Below, one piece after another: positions 37,361-47,238 of a stretch of 64,000 nt of DNA. Source of the DNA: Hofstenia miamia (taxonomy: Eukaryota > Xenacoelomorpha > Acoela); the NCBI GenBank assembly GCA_004352715.1, contig SCFE01000028.1, forward strand, positions 160,475 through 224,474, read 5' to 3'. Every line of letters starts with the position of its first letter. The stretch's first letter is position 1. The notes below the pieces were generated by a model that saw only the letters and a program-made list of their open reading frames with translations, was not told the origin of the DNA and did no database searches. Made by a program: the position numbers and the translations under genes.

Positions 37361-40300
37361 ATAGTGTTTTGAGGTCGTGGCATTGGCCCATCGGGCACAC
37401 AGCAAAGGATATGAAAATCAAGAATTTTACCAAAGCATTAGCATTACTGTAGAGTTCCACAATATTGATAACATTCATGTTATGAGAAATTCCATTCACA
37501 AGCTAGTTGAAGGTAATTTCTTGGATTAAATTAATCGTTTGTTTTGGCTATAGTATGGATATTTTTTGAATATATATTATATGAATGTTCGAATCTAAAA
37601 CGATGGAATCATATAATCCTTAATACGTCAATGACATTAGCCCACTAACATTACATTTTTAGTTGGACTACTTAATAATGTAACAGTAGGAACTTATGAT
37701 ACTGAATGCTTTTAAACTATTCTTTTAAAAAGGTTACGAAATGATAGTGTTTAGTCCACATGTAAACAAAATGATTAAGTGCACAAATATTGGGTATTGA
37801 GATGTTGTCCAAGTTTATTTTAACGTTGCCGCCAGTTCCATGATGTCCCTAAGTCTTGTAGTGCAAAAGGGGAAAAATTGAATATTTTGAGAGAAAAATA
37901 AAGAAATTCCTCACCTGGTTCCAAGAAGTCATTGCGATGTTGCGATGTAGTGTCGCAAGTGCGGGTAGGATAAACTTCAATTACAAATTCATTATCATGC
38001 CGTGTGCCTTAATAATATGAAATCTTTTCCAGCAATAAAGCTAGTACTATAAACATTACAAGGGGCTGGTTAAAAGATTTTTTTAAAAACTCGTCTATTC
38101 TGTTAAGAATTTAAATTTTAAATGAAAAAAGTTCAATTGGAGCAATTCGAAGAGAATGAGGCTGTGACTCTTTATTTAAAAGCATGTTTCTCGTTTTAGA
38201 AAACTATTTATGTTTAATGCATTTTATGAGTTAGTTTGTACATTTTGTAGTAATTCCCTTCATTTGCAAGTCGAAAAGATTCGAAATATGCTTTTACATT
38301 TTCCTGACAAAAAATTTGGCAATGCGAAATGATGGCGACAAATATTTGGAGTATAAACAATAACAATAGTGATTATGATTACATTTCACAAACATGCAAT
38401 CTTATTTTAAAGCTCTTGTTTACTCAAGACTTTAAATTACATAACGTTGTAAGTCTTTTAAAAAAAACTCTGTTATTTGATCACCAATAGCAGTAATTGG
38501 CCGTCTGTCATCATGTTTAAGGTTCTTATCCAAAGTTATAGTATTAAATATCTTCGAAACCTTTAATCACATATTGATAGAATTATATATTTGTAGAGAA
38601 GAGTAGCTGCTGTCTTTTCTTAAATAAACATTTAATAATGCTAATTCAACATTGTAATTTTCAACGATCAGACGTATGCAACAAATTTGATAGATTCACG
38701 ATGCATTTTATTCATTTCGGTATACTTTTCGCAAAATCGCTGCAATGCGTTGTATTTGACAAGTTCTCAAAACATCAAGATGCTACGATTTTTCAGAATT
38801 CCAATTAATCTCAGTGCACCACATACTTAAAAAATTGACAATTTGGAAAAACTGGTGATCAGAGTTGCTACCGAGCCGGGGTTTTAAAGATGCTTGGGCC
38901 GTAAAATTAAGAATGAAGCAGGTCCTGTTCGGGTTTGAATTTTCGGCACAATGCGCCTAGAATTGTTCAAAAATTTTTTTAATAAATATACATCAAAAAG
39001 TAAATCCACTGAGAAAATAATTACAGTTCATTTAGAAATCTTCTTAATAATAGCAAAGCCAATCAATATCATTTATACTTTAGATGTCTCAGCATAAACT
39101 TTAAATTACTTTGAAAATACACTGTGTTTTATTTGCAGGCTTGCGAGGGGAATGCCACATAACTTCGTAAAATTTTCATATGACGTACCATAAACATGTA
39201 TTTATTATTAAAACTGCAATACAACTATTGGCAATTTAAAAATGTCAGTTAATATCCTTTTTCAGCAGTGGACACATCCTTATTTTAAGCAGATCACTTT
39301 TGATGCCATCATGAGTAAACTTTCTGGTAAAAAGTGCCGTTGATGCAAAATGCTTTCATTTTTGTATTTTCAATTTATATGCTTAATATTTTTTTTAAAA
39401 AAAAATCTTATAATGGTTTTGGATATGTATAGGCTGGGCTTTGTTTATGGACTAAATAGCCAGGGCCGTTCCTGGACCCGGGCTTGAAATCACGGCCCGT
39501 TTAAAAGTCAGCTGGTGATTGAAACAAACATAGTTTCTCGAAATTATTGGAATTAAAAATGTAAAATGTTGGAATATGCTGTTTTTGTCACATGTTAAGC
39601 ATTGTGATGTACCTCCACAATTGTTCAATTGCTTACATAGATTAGGAAGGAGCTGAGACGAATTCAAAACTTTTCTACAATTTGCTCGAGTCAAAACTCT
39701 ATTTGCACATTGTTCTCACAAAAATGCAGCCTGGCTTTAAAGGATCATTAACTTGTACCACAAATTGAGATCCACCACCATATGAAAAACTTCGCTTGAT
39801 ATATTTTTGTCAATAATTAAACGCACGCAGCCGCTGTGCCGTTCAAGCTTCCCAGTAAACGGACCAAAACTTTGTTCATCACTTTGTCTTTTCAAGCTTG
39901 AGATTTTTTGTGAAAGTCAATTACAAGGAACAACGCTATAATTTGAAGCTTTGTATAAAGCACTCGATCATTTGAGTAAAACTCAAATGGCTTTTATCTG
40001 AAGCCTTTTGTGAATGTTAGTAAAACCATCTCTTCCAGTACTGACCAGCATTTCACATTAAAGGGTGAATTATCTTATAAATACTAATATTATAGATGTT
40101 CATGACTTCAATTATATTAATAGAAATTTTAGATATCAAAATGTTTTATGTCCATTATTTCACCCTAACCTAGACATTTGAAAATCCCGGACAATGGACA
40201 TATCCATAGATGAGTGTGCTCCAGAGATGAAAGCCGGTCGGTACTGACCACCGGCCGAGATCGGATCTGGTCACACTTAATTTCACTTCCCCTGTCAAAA

Positions 40301-43300
40301 CCGGTCACTGGTCAACTCGTTCAGCTAATTTAGTCTGTGAAAGTACTTGATAGTCACCATAATCATATTTACTAAAATATGATTTTAAATACACTGTAAT
40401 TTGCAAATAAGTTCATTTTTAGGTACAGTGTACGGTTGTGCGAAAAGTTAGTAGATCAGATATGCAATTCACTAAAGTGGGTTAAGTCCTGTTTTTGAAT
40501 AAATACAAGTGCATAACGTAAAAGAACCATTAAACATTGAATATCGATTCAGTGGTATAAATTTTGTAAATATGAGCTCTACGGATCTAAGTATGTAAAC
40601 AATAACACCATATTTAATTTTAACTATCCATTTGACTTTTTCCATTTTATATTGCAAATTAATAGTAATAGTAATGATTTAGAACTTATAGAAACTGTTA
40701 GTAAGCATGCCCATTGCGCACTGTGCATTTAAAGGCACAAACCAATAAGATCCCATAATTCATTATTAGATTATATTTTCAGTGTAAGAGTCACCTTTAA
40801 TTAGCTGCTTCGACAGGAATTATTTTGATTTCCTGATCACCACAGACGCTTAACTCTGCTTATTAATTAGGCTTAAGATGAAATTTTAAGATCATCATCA
40901 TCGATGATCGGTTAACAAAGGCCATCAGTCACGTGGTGACCGGAACCGGACTGGTCGCCAATTGAGCGTACCACTTCCATCTCTGGTGTGCTCCTTGTTA
41001 TGGTGAACATTTGTGACAAAACTATTTCCTGTGCTTGGAGTACTTGAATATATTAACGTTTTTAATATAAATTCTGATTTTTGTAAAAACCTTCAAATTT
41101 TTTCCATACCTAATGTCCTTTGGATTTGCTTTCAGTAAAATTGATTTAGCTTTGGAAAAGCCAAGCACACGCATTGATTTTCGGGCGTCATTGGTGCAAT
41201 CGGGTTGGTTGAAGCATATCCATTCCATCCTTGAAAGCTCAGTCCATATTTCACGTAGGATTGATAGTGATGAGATAAATGTTCTTGTACACTGTTCTGA
41301 CGGCTGGGATCGTACTTCTCAGGTGTGCTCCCTAGCTGAACTAATTTTGGATCCGTACTATCGCACACTTAAAGGCTTTCAGGTTTAAAATTTTGTTTTA
41401 ATTTACTTAACGTAAAATACTTCAAAACATGCACAGATATTTTGAAGATATATGTTTAATCACACTATAAGTTCTTGTTAATTATTTGAAGATTGACTTA
41501 GATCAGTTGACAGAATCATTTTATACCTATGAAGTTATAGTTGTTCAAATGCTGAAGCGCTGTTTCTTCTGTCGATATACTTGGTGCAAAGAGAAAGCTT
41601 TCGGAATTACCATAAAAAAAGTTAATATAAAAGATTTATTTGAATTAAATCAAACCAAAATTTAATAACATTATCACCGTGATAAGTAACAAAAGTTTGC
41701 AATTTACTCAATGTGGTACTCTCTTCAGGTAGTCTTCTCAATTCCTGTAAGGCGCGCTTCAAAATCTTATGCACATCTGAAAATTTCACACCCCGACATG
41801 AGTGCTTCAGAAAATTGAACGCCCAAGAATCAAATCTCGTCTTTGGATTCCCATCGCTGATTTAGGTGGTTAATGTGATGCTGAAAAAAAATTACCATTA
41901 TGTTTCTGAGCAAGTCACTCTCTCAGTCTGATTTTTCTGAGTCCAAGCTGAACACTTAGAATGACTAATTGATTCCTTTGGTATCCCTAATGATTCACTT
42001 CTTCATATTTGCAGCTGTTGAAGACTACACTAGTCTACCAATCCTCTTCTAGAAATTCCCTTCTCTGCTTAGACCGTTTACACCACTCAAGCAATGTAGT
42101 CTTTGATGAAATATCTAGTTGAGTTTCTTGCAAATCTTTATATTTTCATTTGGTTTTTTTCCAGGCTTTATTTCAGTGAAAATGTAAGCCTGGTAATGCA
42201 TTTTTTCTCAATACACATTTAGCTTTGCAGACACAAAAGTGAGGTAAGCATTTACTCACATACTGTGAAAGCAGAAAAGTGTAACAGTTAATCAATATGT
42301 AAAACTGACGATGACTTTGTAAGTCGAAATATATCTGCATGTTCTTATTAAGGTTAATATGATTACAGGATACATATCATTACTCCAACAACTTGCAGAA
42401 ATATATGTGTGTGTCAGAGGCAAACTGGTAACATATTTTCACCCACGACCCGACCCGCCCCCAGATAATTGAACCATGGCCCGACCTATATTATGTTGAC
42501 CCAAGACCCGAACCATTGGCAGACAGCCAGCTCTTGACCCGAGTTGTATTTGCAAATGTTTGACATAACATGAAAGAATGTCATTAACATTAATTAACGT
42601 GTAGATTTTAAATTGCATTGTAGATTACATACTAAATTCAAATGCATGGTTAGTTTTCCGCTAATATTTCAGGGAAAGCTTTCAAACAATACATTTCCTC
42701 ACCCAGCAATTTTCAAAATTTTGACCCATGATTCGACCTGAGCCGAGCAAGTGTGACCCACAACCCCACTCAACTTTTCGGGTTGGGTCGACACGTTTGA
42801 TACCCTGGTGTATGTGTTTATAACAAACTCCAGAAACTTTCTAAATTACTTTTCTTTTGTTAAGAAAGCTAAAATTACACAACTTTAATTTAATGAATAT
42901 TCACTAATATGTTTCTATCAATCATTTACTGAAATCCACTTTTCACAAATTTTGAATAAACATTTAGCCCAAATCTATATTATATTTCTATTTATCTCGG
43001 CATTTACATTTAGCATTAATGTAATTTATAATACAATGACATTTATTAGTATTCTGTTTTCAAATAAATGCCTAAGAGGTAGACGCCAATTCAAACGAAG
43101 AAATGGCTACACCTCAGCCTTCAAGTAATGGAACAGTTAACAACTAAGGTACACAAAATTTTAAATAATAAACAACTTCAGCCCTTAATACTTGACACAA
43201 TAAAGAACAGATCTTTTCGTTTTTCTTTGTAGTTTGTCTCTATTGTTATTGTGTATATTAAAGCAAAACATTTTTTGGGAATTTACTGATATTTTCTCGA

Positions 43301-44962
43301 ATGGTATTACGAGGGGGACTCATATTATACGTTGTATTGTGTGTATTGAATATATTAGTCATACGCTAAGGTGAATTGCTTTAGGCGTTAATAGAAAAAG
43401 ATTGGTTAGCTTTCGGTCATCGATTTACACAGAGGAATGGATTTATTGATGGTGATCCTAAAGAGGTTTCCCCTGTTTTCGCGCTATTTCTCGACTGTTG
43501 TTGGCAACTAATAAATCAGTTTCCTCAACATTTTGAGTTCGGAGAAAAGTTTTTAATTCTCATGCATGAAGAGCTATATGCATGCAGATTCGGGACTTTC
43601 ATCGGCAGCAGTGAACGAGAAAGGCGGGAAGATCTCAAGTATTTATCACCTTAAATTTCAAATTAGCTACGTTCCCTATAATGCCAATTTCCTTTGTAGA
43701 TTATAAGGGTGACAGCTTTTAAATTTCGAAACTAGTTACTGCCAATTAATTCATTAATACTCAGAGTATGATGAACTAGACAGTGAGATTGAACAGTTAT
43801 TCTATTTAAGAATTATAAATAACTTACTCTTTTTTTAAATAATTATTTTTGTAAAACAGCTAATCATTTATTCATTTTAGATTATCTGAATGCACGTATT
43901 CTTTATGGGAATACATCGACAAATTTTCAAATGTCTATGAAAACCCAAACTATGATTACATGAATGATGTAGTTTTACAACCAGATATTTCTGCCTCGTC
44001 AATTCAGTAAGCATCCAAATTATTAAGCTTCTCTCTATTCAAAATTTTAAAAATACTTATCCTTCTTTATGATATCTGTGAACAGGAATGCAAAGTGTTG
44101 GAAAATGTAATTTTACTTTCACTTAACAATTGCATTGTAATTTTTTGTATCTCTTTTAAGTTGTATTAGAATTTACAGCCTTAATCTTAGAGTAGTAAAA
44201 GCCTGCAAGCGGCCTACGAACAAAATTTAAGATGAATTGTTGATGTTCAGTTCAGATGTATTAATTTCAGAAAATAATAATTTTTTAAGTTTTTGAAAAT
44301 TTTTTATGATCATACCATTTTTAAGCGCTTATAGCTCAAAAATTAGCAACGCTATGCTCAATCTTAAACAACCACTTGATAGAGACAGACTCCTCTTTCT
44401 TGTTTCCTCTAAATCTGTGATCTTTGACTTTGCGCACGGCAGGCTTCAATGAGTTTGGGATATCTTTGCCCATATCTAGAAACACTCAAGGTTCTCTGTT
44501 GCTTCAATGGGTTCAAAACTTTATATTGTGAATGTAAATAATTTTAATCTATATCAAAAATTCGAAATTTTCAAAGAAAATTTTTTTAGTTTTATCAACT
44601 TCAGTAACAGCAATACGCTTCTATGGAAATTTTTCAACATTGCATTAAAGCATATTCCCCAATAAAATTTTCCATGCTTTACGATTTCCAAATTTGCTAA
44701 TAGGCTTGGAGGAAATTTTTTGTAAATGTAGGAAAGAGGTTTGTTCTTTAAAATGGACGATCTGCAGTTTAAGGTTTGGCATCAGGTTTTAGTTCTATAT
44801 AATGTGAAATTGTGGGTTTTATTATGCATGCTTGCATTCTTGATTATTGTAATAATTTCACATTTTTCGACTATTCTCTAATTTAGACTTTGGACTGGTC
44901 TGTATAGTAGATTCTTCAGCAGTGTTGATGTTAGAGAATCACCTGCCAATCATTACGATTAA
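28029..44962 (+). CDS. Myotubularin-related phosphatase, MTMR6/7/8 type (10 exons, 5' exon missing)
   Basis: This gene encodes a phosphoinositide 3-phosphatase. By family it removes the 3-phosphate from PI3P and PI(3,5)P2 on endosomal membranes. The ten exons join in frame with GT-AG junctions: 28029-28133, 31389-31551, 32277-32434, 33042-33167, 36867-37001, 37374-37512, 41150-41382, 43385-43638, 43881-44006 and 44887-44962. Together they give 504 codons and a stop. Exons 1-2 form the PH-GRAM lipid-binding domain and exons 3-9 the phosphatase. The catalytic loop VLVHCSDGWDRTSQ is intact (C and R of CX5R present), so the enzyme should be active. The initiator exon, about eight residues in relatives, was not found. 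Relatives run roughly 100 residues longer and end in a coiled coil used for pairing with MTMR9. Here the reading stops at SPANHYD, so that tail is absent or on an unrecognised alternative exon. Most of the longer introns carry mobile elements. Confidence 0.9.
28279..28305. repeat. (TA)n microsatellite ending at a single N
   Basis: A TA tract ends at an N at 28305, another assembly break in a microsatellite. It lies in the first recognised intron of the myotubularin gene. Confidence 0.9.
29100..29640. mobile_element. piggyBac-type MITE with TTAA target sites
   Basis: 541 bp running from CCTTAAACAGCC to GGCTGTTTAAGG, perfect 12-bp terminal inverted repeats, flanked on both sides by TTAA (29096-29099 and 29641-29644). 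TTAA duplication is the hallmark of piggyBac transposition. No transposase is encoded. It lies in a myotubularin intron. Related, more decayed copies lie at about 30170-30650 and, inverted, at about 44264-44772. Confidence 0.85.
30170..30650. mobile_element. Decayed copy of the piggyBac-type MITE
   Basis: It starts TTAATCTTAAATAGCCTGGTG, matching the start of the 29100 element (TTAACCTTAAACAGCCTAGTG) with substitutions, and follows its interior (TTTTCTCCAAGCCTATTAGG, TGTGCGCAAAGTC). The right end is unclear. The stretch 29735-30170 between the two also shares motifs and may be another degraded copy. Confidence 0.65.
31389..31551 (+). CDS. MTMR exon: PH-GRAM, second half
   Basis: 54 codons plus one base. 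It reads ILHSHIWTVEKLP and later FRLITLHIPKEED, the second half of the GRAM fold. Acceptor CCTTTTAG|ATT, donor CCGC|GTTAGT. The spare base joins the next exon to make Leu. Confidence 0.85.
32277..32434 (+). CDS. MTMR exon: start of phosphatase domain
   Basis: Two bases plus 52 codons, with GWNLNALLEEYHRMGIPTKN and WHVSNINENYK, the helix that links GRAM to the catalytic domain in MTMR6/7/8. Acceptor TTTTTAG|TTG, donor AAA|GTAAGC. Confidence 0.9.
33042..33167 (+). CDS. MTMR exon: phosphatase domain
   Basis: 42 codons in phase 0. ICETYPSMIVVPANKAS and KFRCRGRLPVLTYLY are characteristic of the family. Acceptor TTTTGATAG|ATT, donor GGG|GTACGC. Confidence 0.9.
34521..34809. mobile_element. Small inverted-repeat element built of ACGTC/TTCTAAACG words
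   Basis: About 289 bp that starts AACAATAAAACGTTTTG and ends with the inverse of AACAATAAAACGTTTAG. Nearly the whole interior is irregular repeats of GACGTCTT, CTTCTAAACG and ACGTTTT, many of them self-complementary, so a single strand could fold extensively. It is non-coding and lies in the myotubularin intron directly before the piggyBac relic. The superfamily is undetermined; it is foldback-like. Confidence 0.6.
34860..36260 (+). pseudogene. Decayed piggyBac transposase
   Basis: A plus-strand relic in shifting frames. Blocks appear in family order: an N-terminal part at 34944-35210 with NRIKVINHYVRFDD; the first catalytic Asp in TIDEQLFPCK at about 35291-35320; KPAKFGIKF and the EAVVMNLTKPY region at 35350-35510; then the second catalytic site. 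There the family has an Asp, but this copy reads VTTSNFFTS with Ser at 35533-35535. The LGTIRQNRREIPKEAEQ block follows, and the third site is retained as GVDTADQML at 35841-35867. Stops near 35240-35270 and 35680-35880, plus the Asp-to-Ser change, show it is dead. It sits inside the myotubularin intron and may once have mobilised the TTAA-flanked MITEs nearby, which is inference. Confidence 0.8.
36405..36510. repeat. ACCTGAT/CCCGGACC word patch, possible hAT-type end
   Basis: Repeats of CCTGATTTT followed by CCCGGACCAACCCATCCCTA. In reverse complement the last part reads TAGGGATGGG, a common hAT-type terminus. The partner end was not located. Confidence 0.4.
36867..37001 (+). CDS. MTMR exon: phosphatase domain
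   Basis: 45 codons in phase 0, beginning AAICRCSQPLVGF and ending LYVADARPK. Acceptor TTCATTTTAG|GCG, donor AAG|GTTCTA, which is weak after the GT. The alignment with relatives is continuous across this exon and the next, which supports the donor. Confidence 0.9.
37302..37358. repeat. (TA)n microsatellite 15 nt from a splice acceptor
   Basis: An uninterrupted TA tract of about 57 bp ends 15 nt before the inferred 3' splice site at 37373/37374 of the myotubularin gene. It occupies the place of the usual pyrimidine tract. Confidence 0.9.
37374..37512 (+). CDS. MTMR exon: phosphatase domain
   Basis: 46 codons plus one base, reading VVALAHRAHSKGYENQEFYQ and later HNIDNIHVMRNSIHKLVE. The acceptor TGTTTTGAG|GTC was chosen over the earlier CAATAG because it gives exactly the family spacing after RPK. 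Donor GAAG|GTAATT. Confidence 0.85.
37650..37720. repeat. Short dispersed repeat, partner at 46916-46990
   Basis: About 75-80 percent similar to 46916-46990 (TTTTTAGTTGGACT, TAATAATGTAACAGTAGGAAC, TTATGATACTGAATGCTTT against the other copy). Non-coding. Confidence 0.6.
39425..39505. repeat. GGCCCG word patch with CAGGGCCG terminus-like start
   Basis: It contains CAGGGCCGTTCCTGGACC at 39463 and further GGGC and GGCCCG words. CAGGGCCG is typical of hAT-type ends, but no second end or target duplication was identified within the intron. Confidence 0.4.
40222..40985. mobile_element. hAT-type miniature element with 8-bp target duplication
   Basis: 764 bp starting CAGAGATGAAAGC and ending with the inverse of CAGAGATGGAAGT, flanked by the exact 8-bp duplication GTGTGCTC (40214-40221 and 40986-40993). 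An 8-bp duplication and CAGAG ends identify the hAT superfamily. Both subterminal zones carry repeated ACCGGTC and CCGGTCAC words in both orientations. The AT-rich core is non-coding. It lies in a myotubularin intron. Confidence 0.88.
41150..41382 (+). CDS. MTMR exon with the catalytic loop
   Basis: Two bases plus 77 codons, including GWLKHIHSILESS, the active-site loop VLVHCSDGWDRTSQVCS and YYRTLKGFQ. Cys and Arg of the CX5R loop and both Asp residues of SDGWD are present, as in catalytically active members. The acceptor GATTTAG|CT is preferred to TTTCAG at 41135 because only the former keeps the frame (previous exon ends phase 1). Donor CAG|GTTTAA. Confidence 0.92.
42415..42807. mobile_element. 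hAT-type miniature element with GACCCG subterminal words
   Basis: 393 bp with ends CAGAGGCAAAC and the inverse of CAGGGTATCAAAC, flanked by GTGTGTGT (42407-42414) and GTGTATGT (42808-42815), a 7-of-8 match as a target duplication. Near both ends the words GACCCGAC, CCCGACC and GACCCGA recur about ten times. Non-coding, within a myotubularin intron. Confidence 0.75.
43079..43147 (+). CDS. Possible alternative terminal exon
   Basis: Inside the myotubularin intron, after an acceptor-like CTAAGAG, an open stretch encodes VDANSNEEMATPQPSSNGTV and NN then a stop, in the phase 0 left by the preceding exon. Use of this exon would end the protein soon after the catalytic loop. The composition resembles a real disordered tail, but there is no pyrimidine-rich tract. 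It could be chance. Confidence 0.25.
   Translation, partial: VDANSNEEMATPQPSSNGTVNN
43385..43638 (+). CDS. MTMR exon: phosphatase domain
   Basis: 84 codons plus two bases, with ALIEKDWLAFGHRFTQR, DGDPKEVSPVF and the FPQHFEFGEKFLILMHEELY block, all highly conserved in the family. Acceptor TTGCTTTAG|GCG, donor CAA|GTATTT. Confidence 0.92.
43881..44006 (+). CDS. MTMR exon: end of phosphatase domain
   Basis: The split codon gives Lys, then LSECTYSLWEYIDKFSNVYE and NPNYDYM follow, matching the TYSLWPFL region of relatives. Acceptor TTCATTTTAG|ATT, donor CA|GTAAGC. Confidence 0.88.
44264..44772. mobile_element. Inverted decayed piggyBac-type MITE
   Basis: Reverse-complement relative of 29100-29640. 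The right edge reads CAGTTTAAGG (inverse CCTTAAACTG), and the interior shares TTATAGCTCAAAAA, CATGATCC-like and TTTGCGCACGGCA strings. The TTAA flank on the right has decayed. It lies in the last myotubularin intron. Confidence 0.7.
44887..44962 (+). CDS. MTMR terminal exon
   Basis: The split codon gives Gln, then LWTGLYSRFF and SPANHYD, then TAA. LWTGLY corresponds to the FWRNMY block after the phosphatase domain in relatives. Acceptor CTCTAATTTAG|ACT. The protein stops about where relatives continue into a coiled coil. Confidence 0.8.
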
Positions 44963-46915
44963 TCAACTTCTCATAACAAATTTCTGAAGCTTCATCTGCA
45001 TAATTTACAAAAGGTAGTTTTTTTTCATCATTATCTTGTATAATTTAAAAACAATATTGATCTCAAATTTAGCATATAATTGATTTGCTTGTTTGGAGTA
45101 CTTACATCATAGTGTAGATGGTCTTAGTGATTAACTGACCACAAAATTATTTCTAAAGGCCAAATGTACTATTCCTCTCACTTGCAAACGGAATTGAATC
45201 ACAAGTTAAAATAAATTGTATTTTTCATTTGGAGCCTGCAATATTATGACTCTTCTCCACTCTCTGATAAATCTTGTCAAAATAGTTTTCAAAGTTATTA
45301 AACACAATTTACTGTCAAACCCAGTATATAATTCCAAGCTTAGCAGGCTAGTTTTGATTAATTGCTAGGAGCCTAATACATTTTTCAATGGAAGATGCAT
45401 TCATCAATTGAGACTTGGTTATGATGCGAAGCATTGTATGCAACTACTTATTAAATCTTCATGAATTTCGCGGGATGATTCAATTTATCTGATTTATTTT
45501 GGGTAGAACGAATCTCGAGATCATCAAGACGAAGGTACTTCAGAATTTCTAAGAGTAATCTTGAGGTAAAATTTCAATGAATAACTTGAATACAATTTCA
45601 GCTGACATCAGATTGAGAGCCCCACAAATAGTGCTTTTAAATCATCCTTAGTTAAATTCCACATTATCAAGCTTTTTTTGATACTGAGTGGTGAAAATTA
45701 GTGTAACACTAAAGTGATGAAGCGTGATCAATCTATCACTTGAATTCTTGATTTTTCTTTTGCATTATTCATCCCAACATGTGTGGTCTTTTGTTTACAT
45801 CTTACGTTGTAATCTGATGATGAGCTCAGTCTATTGTAACAGCGTTGGCTGTCGCATGGATGAGTTACACTGCTGTAGTCTCCATGTGATGGCTTTTGCT
45901 TGCATTCAAGTAGCTAAACACGCAATTTATCGCTTAGGTTGCCACTTCTAGCATCCCGAAATCCATCTAGTCACCTGAATTAATATATTTTTGTGGAATA
46001 TGAGAAGAGGTTGTATTAAGGTATCAACAGATTAAAGGAAGAGGGAACCCTTTCCATTATGTTTTCTTAGCTCCGTATCGGTTGAGCTGGTAAAAAATAA
46101 ATTGTTGCTTAGGGTTTCCTATGCCTTCATACTTAAGTTTTGTTTAACAAGAAAAGTAAAGTTTTCCAGAACACTGTGATACTTAATAAAGTTTTGTTTA
46201 CTCGAAAGTTAAAAGTTAAATAATATTAGACAATGAATACTTTTGTACGACAGCACTTGTTTTAGTAAGTTTTGAAACTAAGGTTGCAGAAAGTAGTAAG
46301 TTCGAGATACAAATCCATTGAGGTTGTAATACAATTTTACAGTATCAGTTGAGTTAATAAGTCTAAATTTGAAAGATTTTGCGGATTAACTGTTCTTGTT
46401 TAGGTTGCTTCCTACTTTTGTAACAAAAACTGTTTCCAATTAACAAGCTAAAGATACATAAAAGTTGAAGTTTGCTTCAACTTTCTGAGAAGGGGTGAAA
46501 AGAGAATTTTAATTCGTTTCACAGTAATTGTACACTTGTATAATATATTACTGTGTGTAGATAGTGTAATATAGTTAACTCCTATCCGTAGACTCAATGC
46601 GGGTATAAAAATAATTTCCAAATTTATAATCACCTCGGTGATTATTAAAAAGTAATATCCAGAAAACAAAAACAAAAGAATCAATATTCTTAATACTGTT
46701 AAGTTCAATCATTAAAAAATGCAATACATTAAATAAATGAGATAAGATACAAATATATAGTTAAATCGTAATAACTATACTTCTCAGTTTAGGGAAACAG
46801 AATTTTCTGTCCAATACAATACAAACAAATATCACAATTTTAGAATCATCCAATTGGAATCCAGTCACTGATGTCTAGTTATCTGAATAACAAATCACAT
46901 TTACGCATTGATGTT
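44963..46915. other. 3' flank of the myotubularin gene
   Basis: I see no second gene. Several short ORFs (45724-45951 plus, 46448-46708 minus) have no motif. Confidence 0.45.
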
Positions 46916-46990
46916 ATATTTTTAGTTAGACTTTTAATAATGAAACAGTAAGAACCTATGATGCTTAATGCTTTGAAGTTATTCGTTTAT
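46916..46990. repeat. Short dispersed repeat, partner of 37650-37720
   Basis: Second, diverged copy of the small repeat found in the myotubularin intron, in the same orientation. Confidence 0.6.
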
Positions 46991-47057
46991 GAAGTTTTTT
47001 TCCACAACTGAGAGCTTTCCTAAGAACCTTACCTGTTCCTGACAGTGCTGCTTTTTG

Positions 47058-47238
47058 TTCTACCGCCCTCCCCACATTGGTAAACCCAACGCCTCCAAGT
47101 ATCTCTTACGCTTCTTACACACTGCTCTTGGTGCTACTACTATTCAAGTTCTACCGCCCTCCCCACATTGGTAAACCCAACGCCTCCAAGTATCTCTTAC
47201 GCTTCTTAAACACTGCTCTTGGTGCTACTACTATTCAA
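47058..47238 (+). repeat. Tandem duplication of a 91-bp unit
   Basis: Two adjacent copies starting TTCTACCGCCCTCCCCACAT (47058 and 47149), differing at about two bases. The unit is GC-richer than its surroundings and lies about 600 bp from the non-LTR fragment at 47.8 kb, of which it may be an extension. Confidence 0.85.

Noticed and set aside
37367-37373. Acceptor CAATAG just after the TA microsatellite
   Set aside because: It would add three residues (CFE) that break the otherwise exact family spacing between RPK and the ALAHRA block; the next AG is preferred, though RNA evidence is needed to be sure.
41136-41149. Earlier splice acceptor TTTCAG for the catalytic myotubularin exon
   Set aside because: It has a better pyrimidine tract but gives the wrong phase with the preceding exon; GATTTAG at 41149 keeps the frame and the family spacing.
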